From: an uncultured Hungatella sp. | GTDB lineage: Bacteria; Bacillota; Clostridia; Lachnospirales; Lachnospiraceae | Direction: 5' to 3' | NCBI GenBank assembly: GCA_910579515.1 | Contig: CAJTUV010000016.1 | Coordinates: 8,240-72,239, forward strand | Length of the DNA: 64,000 bases | In this document: piece by piece, positions 62,696 to 64,000 of the stretch | Layout of the letters: the number at the start of each line of letters is the position of its first letter | How positions within the stretch are numbered: position 1 is the stretch's first letter | Made by a program: the position numbers and the translations under genes | The notes under the pieces: generated by a model | What the model was told of the DNA's origin: nothing | What the model saw: the letters and a program-made list of their open reading frames with translations, nothing else | Databases searched by the model: none

Positions 62696-63835
62696 CTATA
62701 AACCAGACGCCAGCTCCCTCACCGCCTGAATTGCTCTCTCAACTTCTTCGGCTGTATTATAATGGGAAAAACTAAAACGGACCGCCCCTTGCTTTTCTGT
62801 CCCCAAAGCCCTATGCATGAGAGGCGCGCAGTGCCCTCCTGAACGGACGGCGATTTCATACTCCAAATAAAGTTCATCACTAACTTTAGAAGAATCACAA
62901 TCCCCAAGATTTAAGGCGACAATGGGACAGCGAAGAGACGTTTCAAAATCTCCATACAGTGTTACACCTTTGATTTGTCTCACACCCTCGTAAAACTGTC
63001 TCATAAGTTTAAGCTCAAAGGTTCTTATCGTTTCAATTCCTGTCTCCTGAAGATAGGCCAGCGCTACATTTAATCCGGCGATGCCGTGTCCATTTAAGGT
63101 TCCTGCCTCCAGTCTTTCCGGCATCTGGGCAGGATGCTCCTTTTGATACGTAAGAATCCCGCTGCCTCCGCTCTTTAAAGGACGCACCTTTTCTCCCTCC
63201 CGCACGTACATGCCGCCTGTCCCCTGAGGCCCCAACAGGCTCTTATGACCAGTAAAACAGAGAATGTCGATCCCATACGCCTTAACGTCGATAGGAATCA
63301 CTCCCGCAGTCTGGGAGGCGTCCACGCCAAATAAGATTCCATAAGCTTTCGCAATCTCCCCCACAGCCTGAATGTCTATGATATTTCCGGTTAAATTGGA
63401 GGCATGGGTACAAAAAATGGCTCTGGTGTTTCTCCTGATAGATCCTGCAAAATCCCGTACATCCACTCTCCCTTTCTCATCACAGGAAAGAATCGTAAGT
63501 TCCACTCCTCTTCTCTCCATTTCATACAAGGGCCGCAGCACAGAATTGTGCTCCAAAACTGTGGTAATCACATGGTCGCCCGGATTTAAAACTCCCTTGA
63601 TGGCAATGTTTAAGCTTTCCGTAGCGTTCATGGTAAACACAATCTGGCTGGGATTTTCCCCATGAAAGAATTGACACAGTTTCTTTCTCGTGTCAAAAAT
63701 CAGGCGGGAAGCATCCAGCGAAGCTTTGTGGGCTCCTCTTGCGCTGTTTCCTGTTGAACACATGGCGGCCGCCACCGCCTCTGCTACCTGGTCCGGCCTT
63801 TTCATGGCTGTGGCCGCATGGTCCAAATAGATCAT
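62696..63835 (-). CDS. Cysteine desulfurase-like class V aminotransferase
   Basis: 379 residues. IYLDHAATAMKRPDQVAEAV, PLP-site region CFTGHKSLLGPQGTGGMYVR with Lys in GHKSL, TLNGHGIAGLNVALAYL and the Cys loop VRSGGHCAPLMHRALGT. This subgroup is regularly found with YedF and SelD and would release sulfur or selenium for cofactor maturation. Coupled to YedF in one operon. Confidence 0.92.
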   Translation of the reverse strand: MIYLDHAATAMKRPDQVAEAVAAAMCSTGNSARGAHKASLDASRLIFDTRKKLCQFFHGENPSQIVFTMNATESLNIAIKGVLNPGDHVITTVLEHNSVLRPLYEMERRGVELTILSCDEKGRVDVRDFAGSIRRNTRAIFCTHASNLTGNIIDIQAVGEIAKAYGILFGVDASQTAGVIPIDVKAYGIDILCFTGHKSLLGPQGTGGMYVREGEKVRPLKSGGSGILTYQKEHPAQMPERLEAGTLNGHGIAGLNVALAYLQETGIETIRTFELKLMRQFYEGVRQIKGVTLYGDFETSLRCPIVALNLGDCDSSKVSDELYLEYEIAVRSGGHCAPLMHRALGTEKQGAVRFSFSHYNTAEEVERAIQAVRELASGL

Positions 63836-63838
63836 CTC

Positions 63839-64000
63839 TCATTCCTCCCCATTTCTGTGACTATGAAACTCAAAACAGACATTCCACTGAATATTATCCT
63901 CCTTGGGAGCCACCAGTTTCCCGCTTGAGAGCCACCCGAAATTGATATTTTCCACCTTCGGAGCCGCCACAACATATTGTGCCACCATGTATATTTGATT
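63839..64000 (-). CDS. C-terminal end of an unidentified gene (cut by window edge)
   Basis: The frame is open from the edge to a TGA at 63841-63839 and ends ...WNVCFEFHSHRNGEE. It lies 3 bp before the desulfurase-like ATG, with GGGGAGGAA serving as its SD, so it is part of the same operon. Only about 53 residues are visible (VVAAPKVENINFGWLSSGKL). I cannot name the family. Confidence 0.5.
   Translation of the reverse strand, partial: NQIYMVAQYVVAAPKVENINFGWLSSGKLVAPKEDNIQWNVCFEFHSHRNGEE

Overview
The window looks like the chromosome of a Gram-positive gut anaerobe of the class Clostridia, most likely Lachnospiraceae. Support: moderate GC, strong AGGAGG-type ribosome binding sites before almost every gene, a YozG-type HTH/DUF2975 pair, PucR control, selenium-linked XdhC/YedF genes and NlpC/P60 wall enzymes. 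No rRNA, tRNA or CRISPR array was seen. The assignment to a family is inference.

Left flank (1-6.3 kb): a MarR-regulated ABC exporter cut by the window edge, a DUF2975 membrane protein with its small HTH regulator, a DUF4173 membrane protein, a DUF368 family polyprenyl-phosphate transporter, an EamA permease and an ApbE-type flavin transferase lipoprotein.

Tail element (6.5-31.4 kb): this is the most unusual part. A control region holds a phage-type repressor with an ImmA-like protease. Opposite it lies an operon with a sigma-70-like factor, a ParB/DUF262-like protein and a small unknown protein. Two near-consensus promoters face each other between the two sides, and four copies of a 14-bp palindrome sit around them. 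Next comes a single-subunit RNA polymerase of the double-psi-barrel (RdRp/QDE-1/YonO-like) type, translationally coupled to two unknown genes. After a strong terminator there is a complete-looking non-contractile tail set: tube, giant tape measure, distal tail and hub proteins, a glycine-rich tail-tip adhesin and small end genes. No terminase, portal, capsid, head-tail connector, integrase or lysis gene is visible. The tape measure gene is interrupted by a group I intron core followed by two antisense zinc-ribbon genes. I read the whole as a capsid-less tail particle locus with its own transcription apparatus.

Middle (31.5-47.5 kb): an AEC permease, a SIR2-TPR protein that looks like a phage defence gene, and a seven-gene operon. 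The operon encodes a ring-opening amidohydrolase of the barbiturase/cyanurate type, two permeases, three oxamate carbamoyltransferase-like proteins (AllF/G/H family) and carbamate kinase. Together they suggest fermentation of a cyclic ureide or imide with ATP gained from carbamoyl phosphate. A PucR regulator follows, separated from the operon by a DpnII-like restriction-modification system.

Right part (47.6-64 kb): a hybrid sensor kinase with two CheY-like proteins and a CheX-like protein; inositol genes iolG and iolE with a GH28 glycosidase; an SH3-NlpC/P60 wall hydrolase coupled to a cytidylate-kinase-like protein; AsnA with a LysR regulator; a barnase-type secreted ribonuclease with barstar; and XdhC, YedF and a cysteine-desulfurase-like protein, the accessory genes of selenium-dependent molybdenum hydroxylases, which fits a purine-degrading lifestyle.
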